DNA from: Steromphala cineraria
Lineage: Eukaryota; Mollusca; Gastropoda; Trochida; Trochidae
Reading direction: 5' to 3'
NCBI GenBank assembly: GCA_916613615.1
Contig: OU744735.1
Coordinates: 51,972,082-52,036,081, forward strand
DNA: 64,000 bases
Under the pieces are notes generated by a model. That model saw only the letters and a list, made by a program, of their open reading frames with translations. It was not told the origin of the DNA and searched no databases. The stretch's first letter is position 1; each line of letters begins with the position of its first letter. Shown piece after piece: positions 1 through 10,810 of the stretch. The translations under genes and the position numbers were made by a program.

Positions 1-1085
1 GGTGGTGGCTGTGCTGGGGAATCCTCCTCCTCCTCCTCAGGTGGGGGTGGTGGTGGCGGTGCTGGGGAATCCTCATCCTCCACCTCAGGTGGTGATGGTG
101 GTGGCGGTGCTGGGGAATCCTCCTCCTCCTCCTCAGGTGGTGATGGTGGTGGCTGTGCTGGGGAATCCTCCTCCTCCTCCTCAGGTGGGGGTGGTGGTGG
201 CGGTGCTGGGGAATCCTCATCCTCCACCTCAGGTGCTGATGGTGGTGGCGGTGCTGGGGAATCCTCCTCCTCCTCCTCCTCAGGTGGTGATGGTGGTGGC
301 TGTGCTGGGGAATCCTCCTCCTCCTCAGGTGGTGATGGTGGTGGCGGTGCTGGGGAATCCTCATCCTCCACCTCAGGTGCTGATGGTGGTGGCGGTGCTG
401 GGGAATCCTCCTCCTCCTCCTCCTCAGGTGGTGATGGTGGTGGCTGTGCTGGGGAATCCTCCTCCTCCTCAGGTGGTGATGGTGGTTGCTGTGCTGGGGA
501 ATCCTCCTCCTCCTCCTCAGGTGGTGCTGGCGGTGGCGGTGCTGGTGAATCCTCCTCCTCCTCCTCAGGTGGTGATGGAGGTGGCGGTGCTGGTGAATCC
601 TCCTTCTCCTCCTCAGGTGGTGATGGCGGTGGCGGTGCTGGTGAATCCTCCTCCTCCTTCCAGGTGGTGATGGCGGTGGCGGTGCTGGGGAATCCTCCTC
701 CTCCTCCTCAGGTGGTGATGGTGGTGGCTGTGCTGGGAAATCCTCCTCCTCCTCCTCAGGTGGTGATGGAGGTGGCGGTGCTGGTGAATCCTCCTTCTCC
801 TCCTCAGGTGGTGATGGCGGTGGCGGTGCTGGTGAATCCTCCTCCTCCTTCCAGGTGGTGATGGCGGTGGCGGTGCTGGGGAATCCTCCTCCTCCTCCTC
901 AGGTGGTGATGGTGGTGGCTGTGCTGGGAAATCCTCCTCCTCCTCCTCAGGTGGTGATGGCGGTGGCGGTGCTGGGGAATCCTCCTCCTCCTCCTCAGGT
1001 GGTGATGGTGGTGGCTGTGCTGGTGAATCCTCCTATCCTCTTCATCCTCCTCAGGTGGCGATGACGGTGGCGGTGCTGGGGAATC
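1..1085. repeat. 48-bp GC-rich minisatellite (GGTGGTGATGG / TCCTCCTCC units)
   Basis: About 22 tandem units of about 48 bp alternate a GGTGGTGATGGTGG block with a GCTGGGGAATCCTCC block and a TCC run. Because 48 is a multiple of 3, several frames stay open. One plus frame reads Gly/Asp/Ala/Glu then a Ser run, another gives Val/Ala then Pro runs, and a minus frame gives Ser-Pro-Ala-Pro-Pro-Pro followed by Glu runs. Shortened units near 650-661, 841-853 and 1,033-1,060 shift the frame, so no single reading frame crosses the array. It could be an exon of a low-complexity protein that runs off the window, or non-coding. I cannot decide, and call no gene. Confidence 0.9.
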
Positions 1086-2540
1086 CTCCTCTCTTTTCCC
1101 CCTTTGGTTTCCAACAAAATTGCAAAAGCAGGTCCAAACGAATCTCAAGATACTCCTATCAAGCACAGTGGTATGTGTTTGACCTACCCTGATTACAATG
1201 TAATTGCTCTTGATCACTTATCAAGAAATGCTTGATTAATATAACAACCGTGAGAATCATTTAGCATAGATTATAATGTTATTACGCATATCCGCGTCTC
1301 CCAACATGAAAGTTGCCTCTTGGTATGAGCAATTTATATCAGTTTGGCGAGAGCACTCGGCTTGATTAGTAAACATTTTGAGTTTCAAATCTACTCACAT
1401 AACCAACAAAGTTTTTGACTAGAGAAGAGAGTTGTCATATACTATCATGTATTAAAATATATTTGCGTAATTTAATTAACAGAACGACTGAACTAGAAAC
1501 ATGTAAGTGTACCCACATATATTTGTTTGAAATAAGCTATAATATATTATAACTATTTTTTAATTCTGGTATCTGTCTTTACTTTGTTTCGTTTCAGAAT
1601 CTTGACTTGACTGTTCATCTACCTTTAGACAACTCATCGGCGAGATAAACTTTTAAACTCTAATCATGAAAAAAAATTCATATCAATATTGACAGTAAAC
1701 AGCGCGTTAAAAGTACATTATCCCTAAATTTGTGTATATTTTCTTGTAAAGAACAAATGTTGCACATTATGAGTAAAATACAAAATGTGAAAATCGTGTG
1801 ACTTTACCATTGGTAACAGGTCACGTGACACAAATGTCAAACAAATGCTCGTAATGGATCATCATCAATGTATAAAATGATACCTACAAACCATCAAAAG
1901 TTGGACCACAAAACCTCGAGAAACCTTCGAACATTGACAAATAATGTCCAAGATTCTCAATAGTACCTATTTTTTTATTGACAATTTGTTCCACAATACA
2001 AACTAGCTGTGACACTTTTGGACAAGCCAAAAACAGCAAAAACAATTGTATCTTTTACCACATGAAGACTTAGACCAACGTCAACCTTTTCTTCTTTAAG
2101 TGACGTCATGAACTTTAGATACTATAGGTGTCTATTGCGTAATGTAGGTACGTACAGGGAAACCAAGGACAAATGAAACCAGAGCTATTTGATTCCTCAG
2201 TGGTCTTACGAAAGCCACTACACTTTGATTAGTTGCAAATACGAAATGTAAGGAAAGGTTTTGTAGGAAATTTACAGTAAATACCCCGATGAGGGGAAAT
2301 TATTTGGACTATATGGCTGAACTATTTCCTTAAAAGGAGTTGTATCTTTCACCGAAACAATTAACATATCAAAAGGACCAATTTACATTTTTTGCATAAA
2401 CAAAAATCACAACCAGCACAGACCATGAATATCCATTAAAAATCAAAAGCTCTATCAAGAAGATTACTTTTCAAAAACTTTTGAGGCAAAAAATATATTC
2501 TGAATGATGAATCTAATGTCTGAGAATTTGAAACTAAATT
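1086..2540. other. AT-rich DNA with no recognised gene
   Basis: No coding frame or known repeat was recognised. A perfect CRE-like TGACGTCA lies at 2,101-2,108 and a GTCACGTGAC palindrome near 1,820. Both could be chance. Confidence 0.5.
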
Positions 2541-2613
2541 CGGTACCTTATCATATTAAAATGTTATAAGATAAAATTAGAAATTAAAAAAAATGGCAAA
2601 GATATGTCTCGTT

Positions 2614-2942
2614 ATAAATCTGCCTTTCAGAACCACCTTTTTCAGATAAAAGATCTTCTCGTCTCTATTGTTGGAGGCACGTTGTTTAATTTGGGTATTT
2701 GATTTGAATGCACATGGTTGTTGATTTCTAGGGTTCTTGGGGAATCAATAGCTTTAGAGCTCATATTTGAAGGGATATCATGACTAAGATCCAAATGACA
2801 TAAAATCAGTGGTCCGATAAATCCGCCTTGCAAAACCAGCTATTTCAGCTACATGAACTTTTCATCTCTAGTTGAGGCATGTTGGTTAAATTGGGTGTTT
2901 GATTTGAATGCACATGATTGTTGATTTCTAGTGTTCTAGGGG
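2614..2942 (+). repeat. Duplicated 5' flank of ankyrin gene copy 1
   Basis: Two diverged copies of about 130 bp (2,614-2,743 and 2,817-2,942) lie about 200 bp apart. Each starts at ATAAATCyGCC and ends at TTGATTTCTAG followed by GTTCT. Only the downstream copy is followed by the coding exon. The same block precedes the exon in the second gene (54,361-54,490). The TATAAATCyGCC motif could be a TATA box and the TTTCTAG a splice acceptor. The sequence does not decide between promoter and intron. Confidence 0.6.
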
Positions 2943-2959
2943 ACACAACTACTGTCATA

Positions 2960-3212
2960 ATGAACAACATTCTGCTATTCATGTCTGTGCTTCTTTCTAA
3001 GAATATTCTTCAAACAATTGGTCAGGAAACATTTCAGCCATATGGACCAAAAATCTGTGATGTTCTCTTTGAAAGGACCAAAGGCTGCTCAGATTACAGG
3101 TTTGATAAGGTAGAGTTAAGTTGCCATCTCGCTTTTAGTGTTCCAACTTCAACCCTAGGCTGTGGGAAGACCAAAGACTCCAAGGCTTTAACAACAGCAT
3201 CTTCACAACCAG
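2960..3212 (+). CDS. Ankyrin-repeat protein, copy 1, first recognised coding exon
   Basis: This exon codes for about 84 residues and ends in a donor site, CAG|GTAAAA. The ATG at 2,960 was chosen because it begins a hydrophobic stretch (ILLFMSVLL) that could be a short signal peptide or membrane anchor. A cysteine-containing segment follows, with the motifs CDVLFERTKGCSDYRF and LGCGK. The exon ends in phase 1 with G, which joins AC at 10,811 to make an Asp codon in frame with the ankyrin exon. The same exon, phase and donor recur at 54,510-54,762, which strongly supports a real gene. The reading frame is also open upstream of this ATG, so an upstream exon is possible. I do not recognise the N-terminal domain. 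A signal peptide would be unusual for an ankyrin-repeat protein. Spliced length with the second exon is about 350 residues. Confidence 0.7.
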
Positions 3213-3371
3213 GTAAAATATTTCAATAATACAAAAGATGGAATCTTTGTTATTTTCTGATTTCAGAGAGTCTTCCGCAATAACAACCTTGTTTAAAAGT
3301 TATAGGCGTCCATAGAATGGATAATTTGTATCATAGATAATTTTTCTGATAATTTTATTTTCTCATAATTA
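3213..3371 (+). other. Start of intron, ankyrin gene copy 1
   Basis: Intron sequence after the GTAAAA donor. It aligns by eye with 54,763-54,915 of copy 2. It ends in an AT-rich stretch (3,348-3,368) that is an inverted copy of 4,662-4,682 on the far side of the LINE insertion. Confidence 0.6.
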
Positions 3372-4645
3372 TAATTCAATTCAATTCAATTTATTTCAAT
3401 ACTTAAAGGCCACAGGCCTATAGTACAAAAGATACATTTACCTCCTGCGCAGGGATCATATTATGGTGATAGTTATAATTTGTAAACATATCATATATAG
3501 TGAAATATTATACTATAGCATATACAATTTCTCAAAATAGACATCATATCACAGAAAATCAGAAAATCAACCCCCCCAAAAATCAAACACTAGAATATAC
3601 AATCAATTCATACTAGTTCATACATTGTTCTTTCTTAGTAACATGGCATGATAAATAAATGTTGACAACTTACGCACAAGAACAGTATTGTCAGTACTTA
3701 ACAGTAAAGAAAATTTAAACCAATTTGGATGAAAATGATAGTATTTGGGAATATAGTTTGTTCTGAGGTCAGCATAAAACGGGCAAATCAAAAGGAAATG
3801 ATATTCGTCTTCAACGTGATTAAGATTACAGAATTTACAAATTCTCATTTCCTTTAGTATATTAAAATATCGTCCTGTCTCTATGGCCAAATCGGGAGAT
3901 GAGCACCTGAAGCGTGCAAGTGCAATTCGAAATTTTCTAATATTCAATGAACTCAAATAGTATTCTCTGTATATATGTGATTTAAACATTCTGTAGAAAA
4001 AAGATTTCTTTGAAACTGAAAGAGACATAGACCATTCCTGTGTAAATATATCTTTCAGTCTCTGTGACACAACGTTAACAAAATTTGTATCTAACTGAAC
4101 ATTCTGACTCTGCCATATATCACCAAAACCAATGGTATTTAATAAAATACGAATGTTTGATACCCAATTAGTCTTGCCTCTCTTATCATACAGCATCATC
4201 ATGTCGTAACATTGTCGTGGGTATCTTGAAGAAGGCATATTTAGGAGACGAATCCAGAATTTTATAATTCTAGTTTTAGCAAAAATGTTAATTGGGAATC
4301 TGCCGCATTCCCCATATACAATATTGCTAGGAGTATTAGACTTCACTCCTAGAAATTTCTGACAAGCATATAAGTGAATTCTCTCAATAGTTTCAAAGTG
4401 TTGAAATCCCCATACCTCCGACCCATATAATAGAATCGGAAGAATTCTAAAGTCGAATATTTTAAAAAAGGATTTAACATCAATATCCACGAGTTTGCAA
4501 AGACTTTTCAAAACACCAATTAATATCTTTTTGGCCTGTGTTGAACAATATTTTGCGTGCTCTGAAAAACAAAGACGATTAGTGAAGTATACGCCAAGAT
4601 ATTTATATGACTTAGTCACAAATAGTGGTCTACCCTTCTAATACC
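3372..4645 (-). mobile_element. 5'-truncated non-LTR retrotransposon (LINE 3' part)
   Basis: The minus-strand frame at 3,618-4,619 (333 codons, intact) begins at a YKYLGVYF motif, the start of the reverse-transcriptase thumb/connection region in Jockey/CR1-like LINEs. It ends with a C-terminal zinc-binding region (CKFCNLNHVEDEYHFLLICPF). RT motifs upstream of YKYLG are absent, so the copy is 5'-truncated. The 3' side has an untranslated region and a tail of AATTG repeats with an AATAAA-like signal (3,372-3,395). It sits in the ankyrin copy 1 intron and is missing from copy 2, so it arrived after the duplication. The clade is not determined. Confidence 0.85.
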
Positions 4646-5159
4646 ATATAATACCATACCATATGAGAAAAATAAAATTATCGGAGATAATTTTTCAGAC
4701 AATTTCATGTATGTCGTTCTGTTGTCGTAAATAAAATTGGCATAGCAGAATATCAATGTTTTAAGGATTTCATTACATTTTTGCTACCATTTCCGCACAG
4801 AAAACGCATTTCATCACATTAAAAGGTAAACGATGTAACACTTTGCTAATTTGTAGTTGGTAATTGAAGACGTTAATTTTTCGTCATTTCTTATGACGTC
4901 AGTTTAGACATGCGCAGACGTGAGGACTTGTGCCTAGACTAAACCCTTAAGTTATTGATTGACATGAATTTCTATACACGTTATTGAAATGACTAAGATA
5001 TGAATAATTCTGAATTTTTTACACTGTTATGGTAAGACTTTGGTGTCTTTTCAATCAGTGGGTTATTTTCGACAAATGTATTTGTGTCACTAATTGAATA
5101 ACTTACACGATGCGATGTTGCACTTTGCCTGTAATCCTACCTAGCTAGCCTCCATCAAC
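4646..5159 (+). other. Intron sequence shared with copy 2
   Basis: Unique-looking intron DNA that aligns in patches with 54,890-55,195 (for example the shared TTCAATCAGTGG and GTGCACTTTGCC-like stretches). No gene was seen. Confidence 0.6.
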
Positions 5160-8100
5160 TCTTCTATATCATACACTTGCATCTCTTAACCAGGGAAAAC
5201 TAATCTCTCCTCTACACTACACTTGCATCTCCTAACCAGGGAAAACTAATCTCTCCTCTACCATACACTTGCATCTCTTAACCAGGGAAAACTAATCTCT
5301 CCTCTATCATACACTTGCATCTCCTAACCAGAGAAAACTTATCTCTCCTCTATCATACACTTGCATCTCTTAACCAGGGAAAACTAATCTCTCCTCTATC
5401 ATAAACTTGCATCTCTTAACCAGGGAAACTAATCTCTCCTCTATCATACACTTGCATCTCTTAACCAGGGAAACTAATCTCTCCTCTATCATACACTTGC
5501 ATCTCTTAACCAGGGAAACTAATCTCTCCTCTATCATACACTTGCATCTCTTAACCAGGGAAACTAATCTCTCCTCTATCATACACTTGCATCTCTTAAC
5601 CAGGGAAAACTAATCTCTCCTCTATCATACACTTGCATCACTTAACCAGGGAAAACTAATGTCTCCACTATCATACACTTGCATCTCCTAACCAGGGAAA
5701 ACTAATCTCTCCTCTACCATACACTTGCATCTCCTAACCAGGGAAAACTAATCTCTCCTCTATCATACACTTGCATCTCTTAACCAGGGAAAACTAATCT
5801 CTCCTCTATCATACACTTGCATCTCCTAACCAGGGAAAACTAATCTCTCCTCTATCATACACTTGCATCTCCTAACCAGGGAAAACTAATCTCTCCTCCA
5901 TCATACATTTGCATCTCCTAACCAGGGAAAACTAATCTCTCCTCTACCATACACTTGCATCTCCTAACCAGGGAAAACTAATCTCTCCTCTATCATACAC
6001 TTGCATCTCCTAACCAACGAAAACTAATCTCTCCTTTACCATACACTTGCATCTCTTAACCAGGGAAACTAATCTCACCTCTATCATACACTTGCATCTC
6101 CTAACCAGGGAAAACAATCTCACCTCTATCATACACTTGCATCTCCTAACCAGGGAAAACTAATCTCTCCTCTATCATACACTTGCATCTCCTAACCAGG
6201 GAAAACTAATCTCTCCTCTATCATACACTTGCATCTCCTAACCAGCGAAAACTAATCTCTCCTTTACCATACACTTGCATCTCTTAACCAGGGAAACTAA
6301 TCTCATCTCTATCATACACTTGCATCTCCTAACCAGCGAAAACTAATCTCTCCTTTACCATACACTTGCATCTCTTAACCACGGAAACTAATCTCTCCTC
6401 TATCATACACTTGCATCTCCTAACCAGGGAAACTAATTTCTCCTCTATCATACACTTGCATCTCCTAACCAGCGAAAACTAATCTCTCCTTTACCATACA
6501 CTTGCATCTCCTAACCAGCGAAAACTAATCTCTCCTTTACCATACACTTGCATCTCTTAACCAGGGAAACTAATCTCATCTCTATCATACACTTGCATCT
6601 CCTAACCAGCGAAAACTAATCTTTCCTTTACCATACACTTGCATCTCTTAACCAGGGAAACTAATCTCTCCTCTATCATACACTTGCATCTCCTAACCAG
6701 GGAAACTAATTTCTCCTCTATCATACACTTGCATCTCCTAACCAGCGAAAACTAATCTCTCCTTTACCATACACTTGCATCTCTTAACCAGGAAAAACTA
6801 TTGTCTCCTCTACCATACACTTGCATCTCTTAACCAGGGAAAACTAATCTCTCCTCTACACTACACTTGCATCTCCTAACCAGGGAAAACTAATCTCTCC
6901 TCTATCATACACTTGCATCTCTTAACCAGGGAAACTAATCTCTCCTATATCATACACTTGCATCTCTTAACCAGGGAAAACTAATCTCTCCTCTATCATA
7001 CACTTGCATCTCCTAACCAGCGAAAACTAATCTCTCCTTTACCATACACTTGCATCTCTTAACCAGGGAAACTAATCTCTCCTCTACCATACACTTGCAT
7101 CTCCTAACCAGAGAAAACTAATCTCTCCTTTACCATACACTTGCATCTCTTAACCAGGGAAACTAATCTCTCCTCTATCATACACTTGCATCTCCTAACC
7201 AGGGAAACTAATCTCTCCTCTATCATACACGTGCATCTCCTAACCAGCGAAAACTAATCTCTCCTTTACCATACACTTGCATCTCCTAACCAGCGATAAC
7301 TAATCTCTCCTTTACCATACACTTGCATCTCCTAACCAGGGAAAACTAATCTCTCCTCTACCATACACTTGCATCTCTTAACCAGGGAAAACTAATCTCT
7401 CCTCTAACATAGACTTGCATCTCCTAACCAGCGAAAACTAATCTATCCTTTACCATACACTTGCATCTCCTAACCAGGGAAAACTAATCTCTCCTTTACC
7501 ATACACTTGCATCTCCTAACCAGCGAAAACTAATCTCTCCTTTACCATACACTTGCATCTCTTAACCAGGAAAAACTATTGTCTCCTCTACCATACACTT
7601 GCATCTCTTAACCAGGGAAAACTAATCTCTCCTCTACACTACACTTGCATCTCCTAACCAGGGAAAACTAATCTCTCCTCTATCATACACTTGCATCTCT
7701 TAACCAGGGAAACTAATCTCTCCTCTATCATACACTTGCATCTCTTAACCAGGGAAAACTAATCTCTCCTCTATCATACACTTGCATCACTTAACCAGGG
7801 AAAACTAATCTCTCCACTATCATACACTTGCATCTCCTAACCAGGGAAAACTAATCTCTCCTCTACCATACACTTGCATCTCCTAACCAGGGAAAACTAA
7901 TCTTTCCTCTATCATACACTTGCATCTCCTAACCAGGGAAAACTAATCTCTCTTCTATCATACACTTGCATCTCCGAACCAGGGAAAACTAATCTCTCCT
8001 CTACACTACACTTGCATCTCCTAACCAGGGAAAACTAATCTCTCCTCTACCATACACTTGCATCTCCTAACCAGGGAAAACTAATCTCTCCTATATCATA

Positions 8101-8701
8101 CACTTGCATCTCCGAACCAGGGAAAACTAATGTCTCCTCTACCATACACTTGCATCTCCGAACCAGGGAAAACTAATCTCTCTTCTACCATACACTTGCA
8201 TCTCTTAACCAGGGAAAACTAATCTCTCCTCTACCATACACTTGCATCTCCTAACCAGCGAAAACTAATCTCTCCTCTACCATACACTTGCATCTCTTAA
8301 CCAGGGAAAACTAATCTCTCCTCTACCATACACTTGCATCTCTTAACCAGGGAAAACTAATGTCTCCTCTACCATACACTTGCATCTCCGAACCAGGGAA
8401 AACTAATCTCTCCTCTACCATACACTTGCATCTCCGAACCAGGGAAAACTAATGTCTCCTCTACCATACACTTGCATCTCTTAACCAGGGAAAACTATTC
8501 TCTCCTCTATCATACACTTGCATATCCTAACCAGGAAAAACTAAAATCTCCTCCACCATACACTTGCATCTCCTAACCAGGGAAAACTAATCTCTCCTAT
8601 ATCATACTATTAGTTGCATATTCTAACCAGGGAAAACTAACTCTTCTATATCATACACTTGCATCTCCTAACTAGGGAAATACTAATCTCTCCTATATCT
8701 T
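5160..8701. repeat. 45/46-bp satellite array, first block
   Basis: Roughly 77 tandem units read CTCCTCTATCATACACTTGC then ATCTCCTAACCAGGGAAAAC plus TAATCT. Units with three A's are 45 bp and those with four are 46 bp. Variants (CTTAACC/CTAACC, GGG/GCG, ACCAT/ATCAT/ACACTAC) are arranged in higher-order patterns. One multi-unit segment near 6,781 recurs near 7,559, 778 bp (about 17 units) later. The open frames in it (HLLTRETNLSSII and its complement) are by-products of 45-bp units. A single unit of the same sequence stands at the matching place in copy 2 (55,197-55,237). Confidence 0.95.
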
Positions 8702-9304
8702 TACAGTCATAATAAATGGTGAATGTGTTGAGACTGTGTCGGAATATAAATATTTGGGAACCTACATTGATTCTAAACTGAACTGGAATTCCAACATTAA
8801 TGCCTTGTTTAACAAATGTCAACAACGTCTTCATCTCATGCGAAAAGTCAGATCTTTCGATGTTAACCCCTCCGTCATGTCAACCTTTTATACAGCTTTT
8901 ATTCAAAGCATATTAACATTTTCATTCCATTGTTGGTACGGGTCTCTCTCAGTTCATCTTAAATCTAAAGTTAACAAAATTGTGAACATTGCGAGTAAGA
9001 TTGCCGGTGTCAAGTTCGAGTGTTTAACTGATATATATGAGCGGCAAATCGTAAATCAAGCTGTCAAAATCATATCTGACCCGACACATTCCCTTCATTC
9101 AGAATATCACCTTCTCCCTTCAGGCCGCCGCTACAAAGTTCCAGTTTTGAAAACTAAGAGAGCCCGTACATCTTTTGTTCCTAACACAATATGTCTATTA
9201 AATAAATGTGAAAAGAGTTAAATGCATGTACATAAATATATCATATGATTGTTCTCCTGTTCAAGCTCTGTGTTGATGTAAAACAAATTCCTGAAAAGGC
9301 AATA

Positions 9305-9341
<37 letters not shown>
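8702..9341 (+). mobile_element. CR1/L2-like LINE 3' fragment inside the satellite
   Basis: A plus-strand coding remnant (about 8,705-9,221) contains EYKYLGTYIDSKLNW, a WYG motif and the C-terminal LLPSGRRYKVP...TSFVPNTICLLN pattern typical of CR1/L2-like reverse transcriptases. It is followed by an AATAAAG signal and a (TTA)n tail at 9,308-9,341. Most of the RT is missing. Satellite units flank both sides and the junction splits one unit, so it inserted after the satellite expanded. Confidence 0.85.
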
Positions 9342-9344
<3 letters not shown>

Positions 9345-9832
9345 CACTTGCATCTCCGAACCAGGGAAAACTAATGTCTCCTCTACCATACACTTGCATC
9401 ACCTAACGAGGAAAAACTAAAATCTCCTCTACCATACACTTGCATCTCCTAACCAAGGAAAACTAATCTCTCCTATATCATACACTTGCATCTCCTAATC
9501 AGGGAAAATCATTCCTCTATCATACACTTGCATCTCCTAACCAGGGAAAACTATTCTCTCCTCTATCATACACTTGCATATCCTAACCAGGAAAAACTAA
9601 AATCTCCTCCACCATACACTTGCATCCCCTAACCAGGGAAAACTAATCTCTTCTCTACCATACACTTACATCACCTAACCAGGAAAAACTAATCTCTCCT
9701 CTATCATACAATTGCATCTCCTAACCAGGGAAAACTAACTCTCCTATATCATACACTTGCATCTCCTAACTAGGGAAAATCATTCCTCTATCATACACTT
9801 GCATCTCTTAACCAGGGAAAACTAATCAAATT
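9342..9832. repeat. 45/46-bp satellite array, second block
   Basis: About ten more units of the same satellite continue after the LINE. A variant pair (GCATATCCTAACC followed by CTCCTCCACCAT) occurs both here (about 9,577) and before the LINE (about 8,521). The two blocks were therefore one array. Confidence 0.93.
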
Positions 9833-10135
9833 TCCTTGAATCTTATCATAAAACAAGTAGCAAACTGTAAATCTTGCGTGGATGTATACCGAGGATAATC
9901 ATTGATGAAATACTGGGTTTTATCAGTGAAATAAACTGTCTATCAGGCAACAGTGACAATATATTATATCTTTTTTGGTAAAATATCAAGGCATACTGAT
10001 GTATCTACATTTCTAACTATTGTTTTAACTCAACACTTTCCTGGCTTGAAATGGACAGGGGAAGACCAGATTGGATGCACTCAGCAAGACTGAAAATTAA
10101 TCTTTTGAAAGTACCATAGTCATTTCTGTATATTT
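9833..10135 (+). other. Intron sequence shared with copy 2
   Basis: The first 90 bases match 55,240-55,320 and the last 120 match 57,560-57,680 of copy 2. No gene was seen. Confidence 0.6.
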
Positions 10136-10145
10136 CGGGGAAATG

Positions 10146-10430
10146 GTTCGGCTTCGGATCACGAGGTCCGTGGTTCGAATCCTGCCAGGGGCTCGGCAAC
10201 TTTGTCTGCAGTAGAGAACTTTTCTACACGCAGTCACGTTTGGGTGCAATGCTACACTGAATTTCAGTGCAGTACCACCCATGGTTACTAGTTCCAGTCG
10301 ATGCTCGCAGGTTTCACCGCAATGCATAGCCACAATAGTGTTGTGGGCTTTCTCCCTGCAATGATACTAGCAGCTGTGATATAAGTGAAATACTCTTGAA
10401 AGCGACGATAAACCCCAGATCACCTAACCT
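10146..10430 (+). mobile_element. tRNA-derived SINE with 10-bp target-site duplication
   Basis: The element has a pol III B-box-like GGTTCGAATCC (10,172-10,182) preceded by tRNA-like TTCGGATCACGAGGTCCG. A non-tRNA body ends AAAGCGACGATAAACCCC. It is flanked by perfect 10-bp direct repeats, CGGGGAAATG at 10,136-10,145 and 10,431-10,440. Copy 2 has the uninterrupted target (TTTTTCGGTGAAAT near 57,672), so the insertion followed the duplication. The A-box part of the head looks truncated. Confidence 0.85.
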
Positions 10431-10440
10431 CGGGGAAATG

Positions 10441-10810
10441 TAAATTTATCTACTGTGCAATGAGCGCAAATATGATTAAATGAGGCAGATTTGTATTTTA
10501 TTTTGCTGCAGCAAGGGAATATTCTGGATAAAACTATCTTGCTTAAACATAGTTATGTCTTTATATGCAGGAAATATGATTTCATCTACCTTTAAGAGGG
10601 AGAATGAAGCGGCTTTGGGTGGCCCTAAGGGTTCTTGCCCAATGTATGTCAATTCTAAAGTTCACAAAATTATAATGGACAATGATTCACCAAAGAAATT
10701 ATCAACATCAGATTAGGTAAAGGATCAAACTTAGTCAAATTTACTTTCAATAAAAGTAAATGTATTATGTCAATGTCATATAACATTTGTAAAAACATTG
10801 CTCACTACAG
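10441..10810 (+). other. End of intron, ankyrin gene copy 1
   Basis: It aligns with 57,675-57,902 of copy 2 but carries frame-breaking indels, so the ATG frame at 10,480-10,716 is not conserved and is not a gene. The acceptor is CTCACTACAG at 10,801-10,810. Confidence 0.65.

Noticed and set aside
2..1064. Pro/Val-rich and His/Arg-rich proteins from the 48-bp array
   Set aside because: Period is a multiple of 3, so several frames on both strands are open. Frames shift at three shortened units and there is no gene context.
5370..5613. Repeat proteins HLLTRETNLSSII and CMIEERLVSLVKR
   Set aside because: By-products of a few consecutive 45-bp satellite units. The frame breaks as soon as 46-bp units occur.
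5160..9832. CRISPR-like array
   Set aside because: Units are contiguous with no unique spacers, the context is eukaryotic and intronic, and the repeats vary between units.
10017..10333. Minus-strand ORFs around 10.0-10.3 kb
   Set aside because: They read through a SINE and intron and are not conserved in the paralog.
10480..10716. Extra coding exon before the ankyrin exon
   Set aside because: The aligned copy 2 sequence has indels that break the frame, so it is not under coding constraint.
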